Source of the DNA: Candidatus Lustribacter telmatis
GTDB taxonomy: Bacteria > Vulcanimicrobiota > Vulcanimicrobiia > Vulcanimicrobiales > Vulcanimicrobiaceae
Length of the DNA stretch: 64,000 nucleotides
Assembly: GCA_003164045.1 (NCBI GenBank)
Contig: PLRU01000073.1
Span: 143,474 to 207,473, forward strand
Reading direction: 5' to 3'
Shown here: positions 7,363 through 15,866 of the stretch, one piece after another
How positions within the stretch are numbered: the first letter of the stretch is position 1
How the letters are laid out: every line of letters starts with the position of its first letter
Notes under the pieces: generated by a model
Told to the model about the DNA's origin: nothing
The model's input: only the letters and a program-made list of their open reading frames with translations
Database searches by the model: none
Program-made: the position numbers and the translations under genes

Positions 7363-8001
7363 TCAGCTCGCGACAGGCTGCTTGGTAATCCGCAGGTACG
7401 GCTTGAGCGTTTTCCAGCCTTGCGGAAAGCGCGTCTTGGCCTCCTCGTCGCTGACGGCGGTCGTGATGATCACGTCTCCGCCGGCTTTCCAATTCACGGG
7501 CGTCGCGACTTTGAATTTATCGGTCAGCTGTAACGAATCGATCGTCCGCAGCAACTCGACGAAGTTGCGGCCGGTCGACGCGGGATATGTCAGCTCGAGC
7601 CGGATTTTCTTAGCCGGATCGATTACGAACACCGAACGGACCGTAGCGGTCGTGTCGGCGTTCGGATGGATCAGATCGTAGAGCGTCGCGACCGAACGAT
7701 CGGCGTCGGCAATCAAAGGGAAGTTCAGCGCCGTTCCCTGCGTCTCCGCGATGTCCGCGGCCCACGACGTATGCTTCTCGAGCGGGTCGACCGAGAGGCC
7801 GATGATCTTGACGTTCCGCTTCTCGAATTCGGGCTTCAGCCGCGCAGCTTCACCGAGTTCGGTCGTGCACACGGGCGTGAAGTCCGCCGGATGCGAGAAG
7901 AGAACGGCCCAGCTATCGCCGATCCAATCGTGAAACGTAATTGGACCGACGGTCGACTGTTGGGTAAAATTGGGTGCGATATCACCGAGGCGTAGAGACA
8001 T
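7363..8001 (-). CDS. 1-Cys peroxiredoxin (Prx6-type)
   Basis: A 212-residue peroxiredoxin. The peroxidatic Cys is C45 in HPADFTPVCTTE. No second Cys is present, and the long C-terminal domain (PVNWKAGGDVIIT...PYLRITKQP) is that of the 1-Cys Prx6 group. It reduces peroxides in the cytoplasm. The start at 8001 has an AGGA site about 11 nt upstream; the longer reading to 8028 adds no conserved residues. It is the last gene of the long sulfur operon. Peroxide protection is a plausible partner for flavin monooxygenases that leak H2O2, and co-induction of peroxiredoxins with sulfonate genes is known in E. coli and Pseudomonas sulfate-starvation responses. Confidence 0.93.
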   Translation of the reverse strand: MSLRLGDIAPNFTQQSTVGPITFHDWIGDSWAVLFSHPADFTPVCTTELGEAARLKPEFEKRNVKIIGLSVDPLEKHTSWAADIAETQGTALNFPLIADADRSVATLYDLIHPNADTTATVRSVFVIDPAKKIRLELTYPASTGRNFVELLRTIDSLQLTDKFKVATPVNWKAGGDVIITTAVSDEEAKTRFPQGWKTLKPYLRITKQPVAS

Positions 8002-8039
8002 ATATGTAGTTCCTTTCGAATCGAGCAAGATTTAGGAAA

Positions 8040-8921
8040 TCAGACAACGCCGATACCAATTTGAAGCGGCGGATTCAGCCGCGCATCGCGAACGTCGATC
8101 TGCCGCGCGAGCAGGCCGTTCTTCAGAAAGAGATCTGCCGTGCGCTGCTGTTCAGCGAGAAAGCCGTCGCTGACGGTCTGCAGGCCCCACGGTCGGGCGC
8201 GAATGAACGGCTCCCAAGCAACGCGATCGCCGCCGAACTCCACGTCGGCGGCCAGCAGCTCCGCCGCCTCGGCCGGATGCGCGGCCGTCCACTCATCCGC
8301 CTCGTCTAACGCCGCAACGACCCGCTCCAGGACGTCGCGATGTTCATCCGCGAAGCGGCGCGCGGCGAAGAACACGGAGGGGTTGCTGATCAACTCTTCC
8401 GTGCGGGCGAGGAAGCGGATCGACGGATCGTCGATGACGGCGCCGGTCGCCCACGCATCGATTTCGCCGTTGCGTAACGCCGTGTCGGCCGCGGCATCGC
8501 TGCGGATATCGACCGGCACAATATCGCGCCAGCCGACATCCGCAAGCGCGAGCCCGAAGATCAGCAACTGCTGCAGCCACGAACCGACCGCCAGACCGAC
8601 GCGCTTACCGCGCAAATCGGCAAGGTCCCGAATCGGAGACGTCTGCGCAACGACGATCCCGCCGACGGGGCGTCCGGCCGACGTGGCGACATAGACGAGC
8701 GGGATCCCGTCAGCTTGGCCGGTAATCGGCGGCGTTGCGCCCGTTCCGCCGAGGTCGATGGTGCCGGCTGCGATGTAGTCCACCGTGCGCGGACCGACCT
8801 GAAAACGCACGAACTCGACGGACTCAACTTCCGATCCGGCGAGGTGCCGTTCGAGAATCGGCGTCCGGCTGAGGATGCGCAGGGACAAATTGTTGGGGTG
8901 GAGACCGAGACGCAGTTTCAT
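8040..8921 (-). CDS. SsuA-fold protein without signal peptide
   Basis: A 293-residue protein of the SsuA/NMT1-type binding-protein fold. Segments such as FVRFQVGPRTVDYIAAGTID, GTGATPPITGQADG and LRGKRVGLAVGS match the SsuA core. Unlike its neighbours it begins directly with MKLRLGLHPNNLSLRIL, with no hydrophobic leader, so it should stay in the cytoplasm. The start is fixed by the ATGA overlap with the previous gene's stop (8918). It lacks the DszB Cys-Pro-x-Pro site. It may be a cytoplasmic enzyme or sensor derived from a binding protein, or an exported protein with an unrecognised start. Function unknown. Confidence 0.75.
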   Translation of the reverse strand: MKLRLGLHPNNLSLRILSRTPILERHLAGSEVESVEFVRFQVGPRTVDYIAAGTIDLGGTGATPPITGQADGIPLVYVATSAGRPVGGIVVAQTSPIRDLADLRGKRVGLAVGSWLQQLLIFGLALADVGWRDIVPVDIRSDAAADTALRNGEIDAWATGAVIDDPSIRFLARTEELISNPSVFFAARRFADEHRDVLERVVAALDEADEWTAAHPAEAAELLAADVEFGGDRVAWEPFIRARPWGLQTVSDGFLAEQQRTADLFLKNGLLARQIDVRDARLNPPLQIGIGVV

Positions 8922-9841
8922 GATGTACTCGCGCGCGCGAGCGCAGCTCGACGGCGTTCGTGCATAAACCGCAGATCGACGACATCCTCGAGGTCCAACG
9001 ATGACGGTACGGCAGCGAGCTTTGCCTGCAGCTCGATAAGTTCACGTAAGCCGACGAGGTCGAGCTCGCCGTCGAGACACACGGCATCCCGCTCGCGCGC
9101 AACCGCGCGCTGCGCGATTCGCGCAGCGATCTGCAAGTGATCGGCCAAGAACGCCGCGTAGTCGTCCGGATCAGCGTAGGCGGCCTGCGTCGCCGTCTTC
9201 ACCGAATCGAGCACCCGTTGCACGAGTTCGGGATCGCGCTCGATCGCATCGAGACCCGCGACCTGCACGCTCCATTGCAGCCGCGGTAAGTAATCCCGGT
9301 CGGCGACGCTGCCCCAATTGCGCAATACGCCCGCATCCTCACCGATCGACACGGACGGTTCGACGAGCAACGCTCCCTCGATCTCGCGCCGCTCGATCAG
9401 TTCGATCGCTTCGGGATAACGCGGGCCGAGGCCGACAATTTCCACGTCGCGATCGGGATCGAGGCCGTGATGCGTTAGGATCTCGCGCAGAAACCAATAG
9501 CCGCAGCTCCCGATCGTGAGCGCGCCGAGACGGCGCCCCCGCAGTTCAGACCAGGCCTCGATTTCCTGGTGCAACGTCAGATACATCAGCGCCGGCCGCT
9601 TCTCGCCGCTCGCGACGATACGAAATCGCGCGCCGGCCGCAATCGCCGTTACGCTCGGCGGCGAACCGATGTCGCCGATCCAGAGGTCGCCTCGATCGTA
9701 GGCCGCTGCGAGCTCCGGACCGCCGAAGATCGTCCGGACCGACAGATCGAGACCGGCGCGTGCGAAGATGCCGCGTGCCACGCCGTAGCGCACCGTGAAT
9801 GCCGAGAGGTGCGTCGGCGACCCGTATTCGATCGCCGTCAC
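8918..9841 (-). CDS. Binding-protein-fold protein without signal peptide
   Basis: About 307 residues, from a GTG start at 9841 that overlaps the preceding stop (GTGA). It has the NMT1/SsuA layout: YGVARGIFARAGLDLSVR near the start, DLWIGDIGSPPSVTAIAAG, LRGRRLGALTIGS, and a late dimer of helices. There is no signal peptide. The C-terminal extension (about residues 235-307) is rich in Leu, Arg and Asp and unlike SsuA. The gene sits between an exported binding protein and another signal-less one. DszB and yeast THI5 show that this fold can host enzymes; a similar role in organosulfur cleavage is an inference. No catalytic motif was recognised. Confidence 0.7.
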   Translation of the reverse strand: MTAIEYGSPTHLSAFTVRYGVARGIFARAGLDLSVRTIFGGPELAAAYDRGDLWIGDIGSPPSVTAIAAGARFRIVASGEKRPALMYLTLHQEIEAWSELRGRRLGALTIGSCGYWFLREILTHHGLDPDRDVEIVGLGPRYPEAIELIERREIEGALLVEPSVSIGEDAGVLRNWGSVADRDYLPRLQWSVQVAGLDAIERDPELVQRVLDSVKTATQAAYADPDDYAAFLADHLQIAARIAQRAVARERDAVCLDGELDLVGLRELIELQAKLAAVPSSLDLEDVVDLRFMHERRRAALARASTS

Positions 9842-10842
9842 GCCGGCAGCGCCTTCGCGGCGGCGGCCTTGGCATAGACGGAGGGTGCCAGCAAGTCCCT
9901 CGTCGTTCTCACCAAGTCGACATCGCTCGGCACCGCACCAGACGATTTGAGAATCGGTCCCGCGCCGGCAATCCGTTCGTAGTCCGCGCGCTCGATCGCC
10001 GGATGATCGATGTCGCCGCGAGCGAGAATTGCTTTCGCGATCGCGGGGTCGAGATCGGAGGCTTTGGCGTAGAGCGCATTCGTCTCGTCCGGATGCTCGT
10101 GGATGTACTTGCGGGCGCGGTCGAATTCGAGCAGGACCAGTTGCGTGAGGTCCGGATTTTCGTTGATGAACTCCTCGCGACCGAAGAGCGCACCGCCCGT
10201 GATCAGGCTTTGATCGCGGTAGAGGAAGCGCGCACGCTTCTCGACGAGCACGATCGAGAGATCCGGGTCGAGACCCGCCCACGCATCGACGCGCCCGCTT
10301 TCGAGTGCGGCGCGGCCGTCGGGATGCTGGAGCGGAACGATCTCAACGTCGTTCTCGCTGATGCCGGCCTTCTGCAGCGCGCGTAAGGTGAAAATGTACG
10401 GCTCCGTGCCGCGCGTCGCCGCGATCTTCTTCCCTTTGAGATCGGCAATCGACTTCAGCGGTGAATTGATCAACGTGAGCAGTCCGGTCGATTCGCCGCG
10501 CAGGTTGAAGTACAAGAGCTTCACCGGCGTCCCGTTCGCACGGCCGAGCAGGCCGGCTGAGGCCGCCGCGCTGCCGAAGTCCGCGCTGCGAGAACGCAGA
10601 AATTCCAGCGTCTTGTTGCTGCCGAGCGAGAGGATCCAATTGACATTGATTCCCCGCGGCTTGAGCGCTTCTTCGAGCCAGCCTTTTTCTTTCACGATCA
10701 ACGTCGTCGGAACGGTATACGCGAACGCAATATTGAGCACGGTCGGAGCCGCGGCGCGGGCTCGGTGAGGCGTCGCGAGCGCGGCGCCCGCCGCCAAAGC
10801 GGAGATCGAGCGCACGAACTGCGCGCGGTGTAGCGAAGACAT
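9838..10842 (-). CDS. SsuA/TauA-family substrate-binding protein
   Basis: A 334-residue exported binding protein. Residues 1 to about 31 form a signal peptide with basic residues and a hydrophobic stretch (RSISALAAGAALATP, cleavage near ARA). The core shows GWLEEALKPRGINVNWI, NKTLEFLRSRSADFGSAAAS and LKGKKIAATRGTEPYI. It would bind an organosulfur compound for the SsuBC pair at 11957-13557 in the same operon. The downstream gene starts inside its stop codon. The differing pocket residues compared with the ssuA at 3201 suggest another ligand. Confidence 0.87.
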   Translation of the reverse strand: MSSLHRAQFVRSISALAAGAALATPHRARAAAPTVLNIAFAYTVPTTLIVKEKGWLEEALKPRGINVNWILSLGSNKTLEFLRSRSADFGSAAASAGLLGRANGTPVKLLYFNLRGESTGLLTLINSPLKSIADLKGKKIAATRGTEPYIFTLRALQKAGISENDVEIVPLQHPDGRAALESGRVDAWAGLDPDLSIVLVEKRARFLYRDQSLITGGALFGREEFINENPDLTQLVLLEFDRARKYIHEHPDETNALYAKASDLDPAIAKAILARGDIDHPAIERADYERIAGAGPILKSSGAVPSDVDLVRTTRDLLAPSVYAKAAAAKALPA

Positions 10843-10866
10843 GACGAATGATTCCTTTTCGGTTCG

Positions 10867-11946
10867 TTAGGATGTAAGTGAAGGAACTCGGCCGCCGGCG
10901 CGCTCCTCGACGATGCGATGGGCCTGCGCGAGCGGAGATGGATCGATGAAGTCATCGAAGTTCACAGGATGATCGATGAAGCCGTACTCGAGCAGCAGAT
11001 CGTGCTGACGCTGGAGCGCGGCAACGCGCTCCTCGGAGAGATCGGGGGTCAGCGTGCTAGTCACGTCGGGCCGGTAGGCAGCAATCACAACGTCTTCGCC
11101 GCTGCCGACTTCCTGGGCGATGATGCGCCGCGCCGCATCCGGCGTCGCGCGAGCCCACGCCGCCGACTCGAGGACGCGCGCTACGACGCGCGCCACCCAG
11201 CCGGGCTGCTGGCCGAGGAGCGCGCCGTCGACCGTCAGCGCGAGCAGGGTTGCGTTGTTCAGGCGCTGGTACGGATCCGGTGACGCATCGAGATCCACGA
11301 CGACGTGCCCGCCGAGCAACGCAGCAGTCTCGACGCCGACGGAGCCGGGCGCGAAGATCGCATCCACTTCGCCGCGGATCAGCGCGAACGTCTCGGCGCG
11401 CTGCAGCGCGCGCATCGTGCCGAAGCCCCACAGCGAACCGGCGTGCGAAGCACTGCTCTGCGCCTCATCCACGTAGCGGCTCTCGACCGGCAGATCGACG
11501 AACTCGACGTCGTCTTCGGTGAGACCGGCCGTCGCTAGCGCCGAAAGGAAACCGCGAACTCCGCTCGCGCGCCAGAAATCGATCGGATCGTTGACGCGTC
11601 GCGGCAGACCCAAGCGCTTTCCGCGCAAGTCGGCGGCGTTGCGAATGCCGCTCTCCGGCAGCGCGATCACCGCCTGCACTTCGTCGTTCCAGCTCAAACC
11701 GATGAGCCGCACGTCATGCCCGCTCGAGCGCGCCCAGAGCGGCGGAATGTGGCCGCCGTGACGAAACGAGTGCGGCTGCGTGTGCGAAAAATGCGATTGC
11801 CGCACGGCGGGATCGTTCGAAACACGCAGCGACTGAATGCGCACGCCGTCGGCGGCGAACTCCTCGTCGAGCAAGCCGCGTTGAACCGCAATGCTGAACG
11901 CCGTGGGGACCGGGCAGCGGGTGTACCAGAGCGTATCGATCGGCAT
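10867..11946 (-). CDS. DszB-like sulfinate desulfinase
   Basis: A 359-residue protein of the DszB (2'-hydroxybiphenyl-2-sulfinate desulfinase) family. It opens with DTLWYTRCPVPTA, matching DszB around its catalytic Cys27 (CPVPNA). It also has SHFSHTQPHSFRHGGHIPPL, which aligns with the DszB stretch holding His60 and Arg70. Here the triad is C11, H52 and R62 with the same His-Arg spacing of ten residues. There is no signal peptide, as expected for a cytoplasmic enzyme. It should cleave a sulfinate to release sulfite. The ATG at 11946 is preferred; a TTG at 11964 would overlap the ssuB stop. A second copy is at 18001. Confidence 0.85.
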   Translation of the reverse strand: MPIDTLWYTRCPVPTAFSIAVQRGLLDEEFAADGVRIQSLRVSNDPAVRQSHFSHTQPHSFRHGGHIPPLWARSSGHDVRLIGLSWNDEVQAVIALPESGIRNAADLRGKRLGLPRRVNDPIDFWRASGVRGFLSALATAGLTEDDVEFVDLPVESRYVDEAQSSASHAGSLWGFGTMRALQRAETFALIRGEVDAIFAPGSVGVETAALLGGHVVVDLDASPDPYQRLNNATLLALTVDGALLGQQPGWVARVVARVLESAAWARATPDAARRIIAQEVGSGEDVVIAAYRPDVTSTLTPDLSEERVAALQRQHDLLLEYGFIDHPVNFDDFIDPSPLAQAHRIVEERAGGRVPSLTS

Positions 11947-11956
11947 CACATGTCTT

Positions 11957-12706
11957 TCATGCAAGAACGGGGGCGCTGGAAGATGTGCGAACGATCAGCT
12001 CGTCGAGCAGCAGCGCTTTGAGCGCGCCGAATTCGGGCGACGTCCGCGTTCGGGGGCGTGGCAAATCGACGTCGATCGCGCGCGCGATGCGCGCCGGTGG
12101 CCCTTTGAGCACGATGACGCGGTCGCTGAGCACGAGCGCTTCGTCGATATCGTGCGTAATCACGATCGTCGTCGGGACGGTCGTACCGACAATGGCGAGC
12201 AAGTGTTCCTGCATTGCTACGCGCGTGAGCGGATCGAGCGCAGCGAACGGCTCGTCGAGCAGCAGCAGGCGCGGGCCGCCGACGAGCGCGCGCGCGATGC
12301 CGACGCGCTGCGCCATGCCGCCCGAAAGTTGGCGCGGAAGGGCATCAGCGAAGGCGGTGAGCCCGACCCGCTCGATGGCGGCATCGACCGCCGGGCCGCG
12401 GTCACGCTGCAAGACATCCCAAATGCCGAACTCGACGTTTTTACGCACCGTCAGCCACGGCATCAGGCGCGGCTCTTGGAACACCACACCGATATCGGAA
12501 CGCGGCCCCGCCAGGCGATCGCCGTCGATGAAAACGCTCCCCGAGGTGGAAGTCTCCAATCCCGCAAGGAGGCGCAAGAGCGTCGTCTTGCCCGATCCGC
12601 TCGGGCCGATGATTCCGATGACACGCTCGTCTCCGATGCTCAGGTCGAGCGGACCCAGCGCGCGGAATGCGTCATACGACTTGACGAGCGCAGCAAGTTC
12701 GATCAT
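11957..12706 (-). CDS. ssuB: Sulfonate-type ABC transporter ATP-binding protein
   Basis: A 249-residue ABC ATPase of the nitrate/sulfonate/taurine class. Walker A is GPSGSGKTT, the Q-loop VVFQEPRLMPW, the signature LSGGMAQRVGIARAL and Walker B LLLLDEPFAALD, with the H-loop in IVITHDIDEAL. The ATG at 12706 overlaps the ssuC stop (ATGA). It pairs with the permease upstream. This is the second importer of the island; its binding proteins are probably those at 9838 and 14127. Confidence 0.93.
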   Translation of the reverse strand: MIELAALVKSYDAFRALGPLDLSIGDERVIGIIGPSGSGKTTLLRLLAGLETSTSGSVFIDGDRLAGPRSDIGVVFQEPRLMPWLTVRKNVEFGIWDVLQRDRGPAVDAAIERVGLTAFADALPRQLSGGMAQRVGIARALVGGPRLLLLDEPFAALDPLTRVAMQEHLLAIVGTTVPTTIVITHDIDEALVLSDRVIVLKGPPARIARAIDVDLPRPRTRTSPEFGALKALLLDELIVRTSSSAPVLA

Positions 12707-13557
12707 CGGTTGCCGACGGTATCTTCCCAGCGCAAAGCGCGCCGGGCAATCGCAACCAGAACGAGATCGGTCGCCTTTCCGGCGAGTGCGAAGATCAGCA
12801 TGGCGGCGAGGATCAGCGCGGGCTGACCGTTGTTCTCGCCCTCGAGCAGCAGATAGCCGATGCCCTGGCTTGCGCCCATCAACTCCGCGGCGACGACGAA
12901 CATCCAGGCCAGCGCGAAGCCCGTGCGCAGGCCGGTAACGTACGACGGCAGACTCGCCGGTAACAGGACTGCTCGTACGAGCCGTACGCCGTGCATGCGA
13001 TACACGCGACCGACTTCGATCAGCTTGCGGTCCACGCTCGCGATGCCGCTCATCAAGTTGAGATAGACCGGAAAAAAGACGCCCAGCGCAATCAGGGCAA
13101 TTTTCGACTGCTCGGCGATACCGAGCCAGAGAATGAAGATCGGCACCCAAGCGATCGCCGGAATACTGCGCAGCGATTGCAGCGTCGGATCGAGTATCCG
13201 CCGCCACAGTTGCGAGTACCCCGTCAGTGCTCCCATGACCGTCGCCGCGCTCGCACCGAGGATGAAGCCCGACGCGACCCGTTCGAACGAGCGCCACAAA
13301 TGATAGGTCAACTTCCCGCTGAGTGCGAGCCCGCGCAATTCAGCCAGCACCGCCGACGGAGGCGGGAACAGATAGGCGGGAATGAGGTGCAGTCGCGCGA
13401 CGAACTCCCACGCGGCGAGCAGCGCGACGGGGACGATGATCGGTAGCGCCCAGGCCGCCCGTGCGCCTGCCGAACCGCGTATCTGCGCACCGGCATCGGC
13501 CCCAAGAAACGGCTCGGCTTGCGGGACGGTTAGTGCGTTAAGAGTACGCACGCCCAC
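12703..13557 (-). CDS. ssuC: Sulfonate-type ABC transporter permease
   Basis: A 284-residue membrane protein with about six membrane segments. The family motif region LRTGFALAWMFVVAAELMGA lies near residue 210, as in SsuC/TauC. The start is a GTG at 13557 located inside the small ORF 13530-13655, so the two overlap by 28 bp. A later start would cut the cytoplasmic N-terminus but leave the first helix. The gene order ssuC-ssuB matches the first operon, and the two permeases are paralogues. Confidence 0.9.
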   Translation of the reverse strand: MGVRTLNALTVPQAEPFLGADAGAQIRGSAGARAAWALPIIVPVALLAAWEFVARLHLIPAYLFPPPSAVLAELRGLALSGKLTYHLWRSFERVASGFILGASAATVMGALTGYSQLWRRILDPTLQSLRSIPAIAWVPIFILWLGIAEQSKIALIALGVFFPVYLNLMSGIASVDRKLIEVGRVYRMHGVRLVRAVLLPASLPSYVTGLRTGFALAWMFVVAAELMGASQGIGYLLLEGENNGQPALILAAMLIFALAGKATDLVLVAIARRALRWEDTVGNR

Positions 13558-13655
13558 CCGACGATCAGTGCGACGGGGATGAGCGTGAGGATGACGGACG
13601 GCTTAGCCGCCGGTCCCGGACCCTGGCGCTCATCGCAGATCGAGAGTTCATGCAT
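13530..13655 (-). CDS. Small single-span membrane protein, unrecognised
   Basis: A 41-codon ORF, ATG at 13655, reading MHELSICDERQGPGP and then a hydrophobic segment SVILTLIPVALIVGWACVLL that should cross the membrane once. It lies 17 bp after the stop of the preceding gene and overlaps the ssuC start by 28 bp in another frame. That overlap suggests translational coupling with the permease. No family was recognised. It could be a small accessory subunit of the transporter. The coding evidence is position and composition only. Confidence 0.5.
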   Translation of the reverse strand: MHELSICDERQGPGPAAKPSVILTLIPVALIVGWACVLLTH

Positions 13656-13672
13656 GATGCGGTTGCGCACGA

Positions 13673-14119
13673 TTACACGGCCGCGAGCATCGGATGTTGC
13701 AGATCCTCACGCACGCGCCGGGCCGCTGCGGGGTCGGCGCAGCCCACATCGAGCGCGTGCGCGAGTGAGGTGAACGCTCCGGGGAGTTCTCCGAGCACGA
13801 AGAGCGACCGCTTCCGGTTCGCGGTGAACCACGCGCGGCCGAATTCGGGCTCGGTCAACCGCAACGTGAAGCCCGCGCGTTCGCGCAACGCGATGAGGCC
13901 GGCATTCGAACGATCGGTGTTCTTGGTGAGGTAGAGCACGACGTCCGACTGCATCACCGCGCCGACGATTCGCGCGCGGTGCGCGAAATCGTCGGCAAAC
14001 TCGATCGCCGGATCGATTGCGTGGGCGCGGATGCGGCAGTACGGTGCGACGGTCCGCAATACCCGGCAGATCGCTTCCGCATCGTCGGTGCGCGTCGAGT
14101 CGGGGATTAGGACCGTCAC
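13673..14119 (-). CDS. Conserved-looking 148-residue protein of unknown function
   Basis: A GTG start at 14119, seven bases after the stop of the ssuA-like gene, gives VTVLIPDSTRTDDAEAIC and so on. The pattern of short hydrophobic strands (VTVLIP, VLYLT, SLFVLG) alternating with charged helices suggests a small alpha/beta Rossmann-like fold of flavodoxin or receiver size. No flavin, phosphate or metal motif was recognised. It is not SsuE as far as can be seen. Its place between an exported binding protein and the permease suggests a role in the same uptake or reduction pathway. Longer readings to 14227 overlap the previous gene. Confidence 0.65.
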   Translation of the reverse strand: MTVLIPDSTRTDDAEAICRVLRTVAPYCRIRAHAIDPAIEFADDFAHRARIVGAVMQSDVVLYLTKNTDRSNAGLIALRERAGFTLRLTEPEFGRAWFTANRKRSLFVLGELPGAFTSLAHALDVGCADPAAARRVREDLQHPMLAAV

Positions 14120-14126
14120 CCGCGTT

Positions 14127-15098
14127 TCAGCCGACACGGTAAACGAAGTTCTGGACGTCGGGAACGCTCGGAATGATCTTCTCGTCCGCGAACCACCGCG
14201 CAACGCGGAGGAGCGAAGCGGCGACATTCGCGTTCACTGCCGTGTACGTCACCGGTGCGCGGTGCGCGAGCAAGTCCGCCGTCGTCTGATCGACTTTGGC
14301 ATCGTCTGCCCACAGCCGGGCCGCTGCAGCCGGATTCGCCGTCGTCCACTTGTTCTCGGCGATCAGCGCATCGTACACGATGTGCACCGCCTCGGGCTGT
14401 TGCGCGATCAGGCTGTTGCGCGCGACCACGATCGTTGCATTCTCGTCGTCGATCGCGTGCGACACCGCAATGACCCGTGCTTTGTCGCGAATCTGCGCGA
14501 TGGCGAGGTACGGATCCCAGACCGACCACCCGACGACGGCACCGGTGGAGAACGCGTACGCGCCGTCCGCCGGTCCAAGGTACACGCGGTCGACTTTGTC
14601 GTAGGGGATGCCGTGTTTTGAGAGTGCGAGCGCGAGGAGATATTCGCCGCTCCCGCCGCGGTTCACCGCGACGCGCTTTCCGATGAGTTGCGGCACGGCC
14701 GTGATGCCGCTGTCGGGCCGCACGATCACGCCTTCACCGTCCGCGCTGGGCAGCGCGTACGCGAAGATCTTGAACGGCGCGCCCGCGACCATCGCGGAGG
14801 AAGCCGACGTGGCGCTTCCTTCGGTGATGTCGAGGCTGCCCGGCGTCAGGGCTTCGACCGCCGGCGCGAAGGCCGGGAACGGACCGTCCCATTCCACCGT
14901 GTAGCCGCGCGCCGCAAGGGCCGTTGCGATCGTGCCGCGCAGCCGGCCGATGTTAAGCGGCGTCAGGCTCTTGAGATACCCGATGCGCACGACTTTCGAA
15001 TCGGCCGCGCGGACGCGGCTACCGAGCAGCGTCGCGGCCGCTAAACCGCCGGCTCCGGCGAGCAGTTGCCGGCGCGATGGCGAGGTATATGCGCTCAT
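14127..15098 (-). CDS. SsuA-like binding protein with Tat-type signal
   Basis: A 323-residue exported binding protein. The signal SRRQLLAGAGGLAAATLLG (near residues 8-26) carries a twin arginine followed by a hydrophobic run, then RVRAADSKVVRIGYLKSLTPL begins the mature SsuA-like domain. GPFPAFAPAVEALTPGSLDI and LIGKRVAVNRGGSGEYLL are core family segments. The ATG at 15098 overlaps the aldolase stop (ATGA); a much longer upstream reading lacks a signal. It probably serves the ssuCB importer downstream. Confidence 0.88.
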   Translation of the reverse strand: MSAYTSPSRRQLLAGAGGLAAATLLGSRVRAADSKVVRIGYLKSLTPLNIGRLRGTIATALAARGYTVEWDGPFPAFAPAVEALTPGSLDITEGSATSASSAMVAGAPFKIFAYALPSADGEGVIVRPDSGITAVPQLIGKRVAVNRGGSGEYLLALALSKHGIPYDKVDRVYLGPADGAYAFSTGAVVGWSVWDPYLAIAQIRDKARVIAVSHAIDDENATIVVARNSLIAQQPEAVHIVYDALIAENKWTTANPAAAARLWADDAKVDQTTADLLAHRAPVTYTAVNANVAASLLRVARWFADEKIIPSVPDVQNFVYRVG

Positions 15099-15805
15099 CG
15101 GAGCCGCCCCGCCGCGCGTGCTTGCTCGGTGAGACCCGAGAGCGCGAATTGCTGTTCCAAAACGCCCGGACCGAACGGCTTCGATCCACCGAGCGCTTCC
15201 GCGAGCAGTTGGAACTGCGCGCCCTCTTCGAGCAACTGCGCATATTCGATCGTCTTCACGAAGCCGCGCGTTCCCCACACGGTCGCCCCGCCGTTCGCCT
15301 CGAGCACCGCCGGCGTCGATGCGTTCTCCGCCAACCGCTCGAGGATGAAGTCGACCTGCGCTTGACGGCGATCGATGTACACCGGAATCTCGCTCGCGAG
15401 CGTCCAGCGCTGAACGGGAACATAGCGAATGGGCAACGGCCGGTGCGTTTGCGACCACGCTCCGAGATGCGTCGAGTGGATGTGCACCGCGGTTGTGATC
15501 TCGGGCCGCTGCGCGAGCAGTGCGGCGAAACCGTGCGGATCGCCGACGATCTTCGGACCGGCGACGATCGTTCCGTCGAAGGTCAGCACGACCGGCGCGA
15601 TCGATTGATCGCGGGCGAACGGGCCCGGTTGCACGAGGCCCACGAGCAGATCTTCGCCCGGAATGCGCTCGACGGCTTGAATCGTGCCGTTAATCGCGAG
15701 CGTTCCGGTCTCACGGAGAACGCGAAACGCATGCTCGGCATCGGCTTTCGTTTGTTCGACGAATTGTTGAATTTTGGGACTGATGGCATGGTCGATGAGG
15801 GTCAT
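15095..15805 (-). CDS. Class II aldolase/adducin-family protein
   Basis: About 236 residues with the class II aldolase fold. Seen are TGTLAINGTIQAV-like opening strands, a zinc-type His pair in the stretch TAVHIHSTHLGAW, and a later ALLEANGGATVWG segment that matches the 'LL..HG.....G' region of fuculose-phosphate aldolases. The start at 15805 has AGGAG six nt upstream. Relatives include L-fuculose-1-phosphate, methylthioribulose-1-phosphate and related aldolases or dehydratases. Its location inside a desulfurisation operon suggests it processes the carbon skeleton left after sulfur removal. Substrate unknown. Confidence 0.75.
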   Translation of the reverse strand: MTLIDHAISPKIQQFVEQTKADAEHAFRVLRETGTLAINGTIQAVERIPGEDLLVGLVQPGPFARDQSIAPVVLTFDGTIVAGPKIVGDPHGFAALLAQRPEITTAVHIHSTHLGAWSQTHRPLPIRYVPVQRWTLASEIPVYIDRRQAQVDFILERLAENASTPAVLEANGGATVWGTRGFVKTIEYAQLLEEGAQFQLLAEALGGSKPFGPGVLEQQFALSGLTEQARAAGRLR

Positions 15806-15866
15806 TAGAACTCCTGAAAAAAGTGAATGAGTGCAAGGCGGAACATGCGCTCGCAACATCGCCGCG

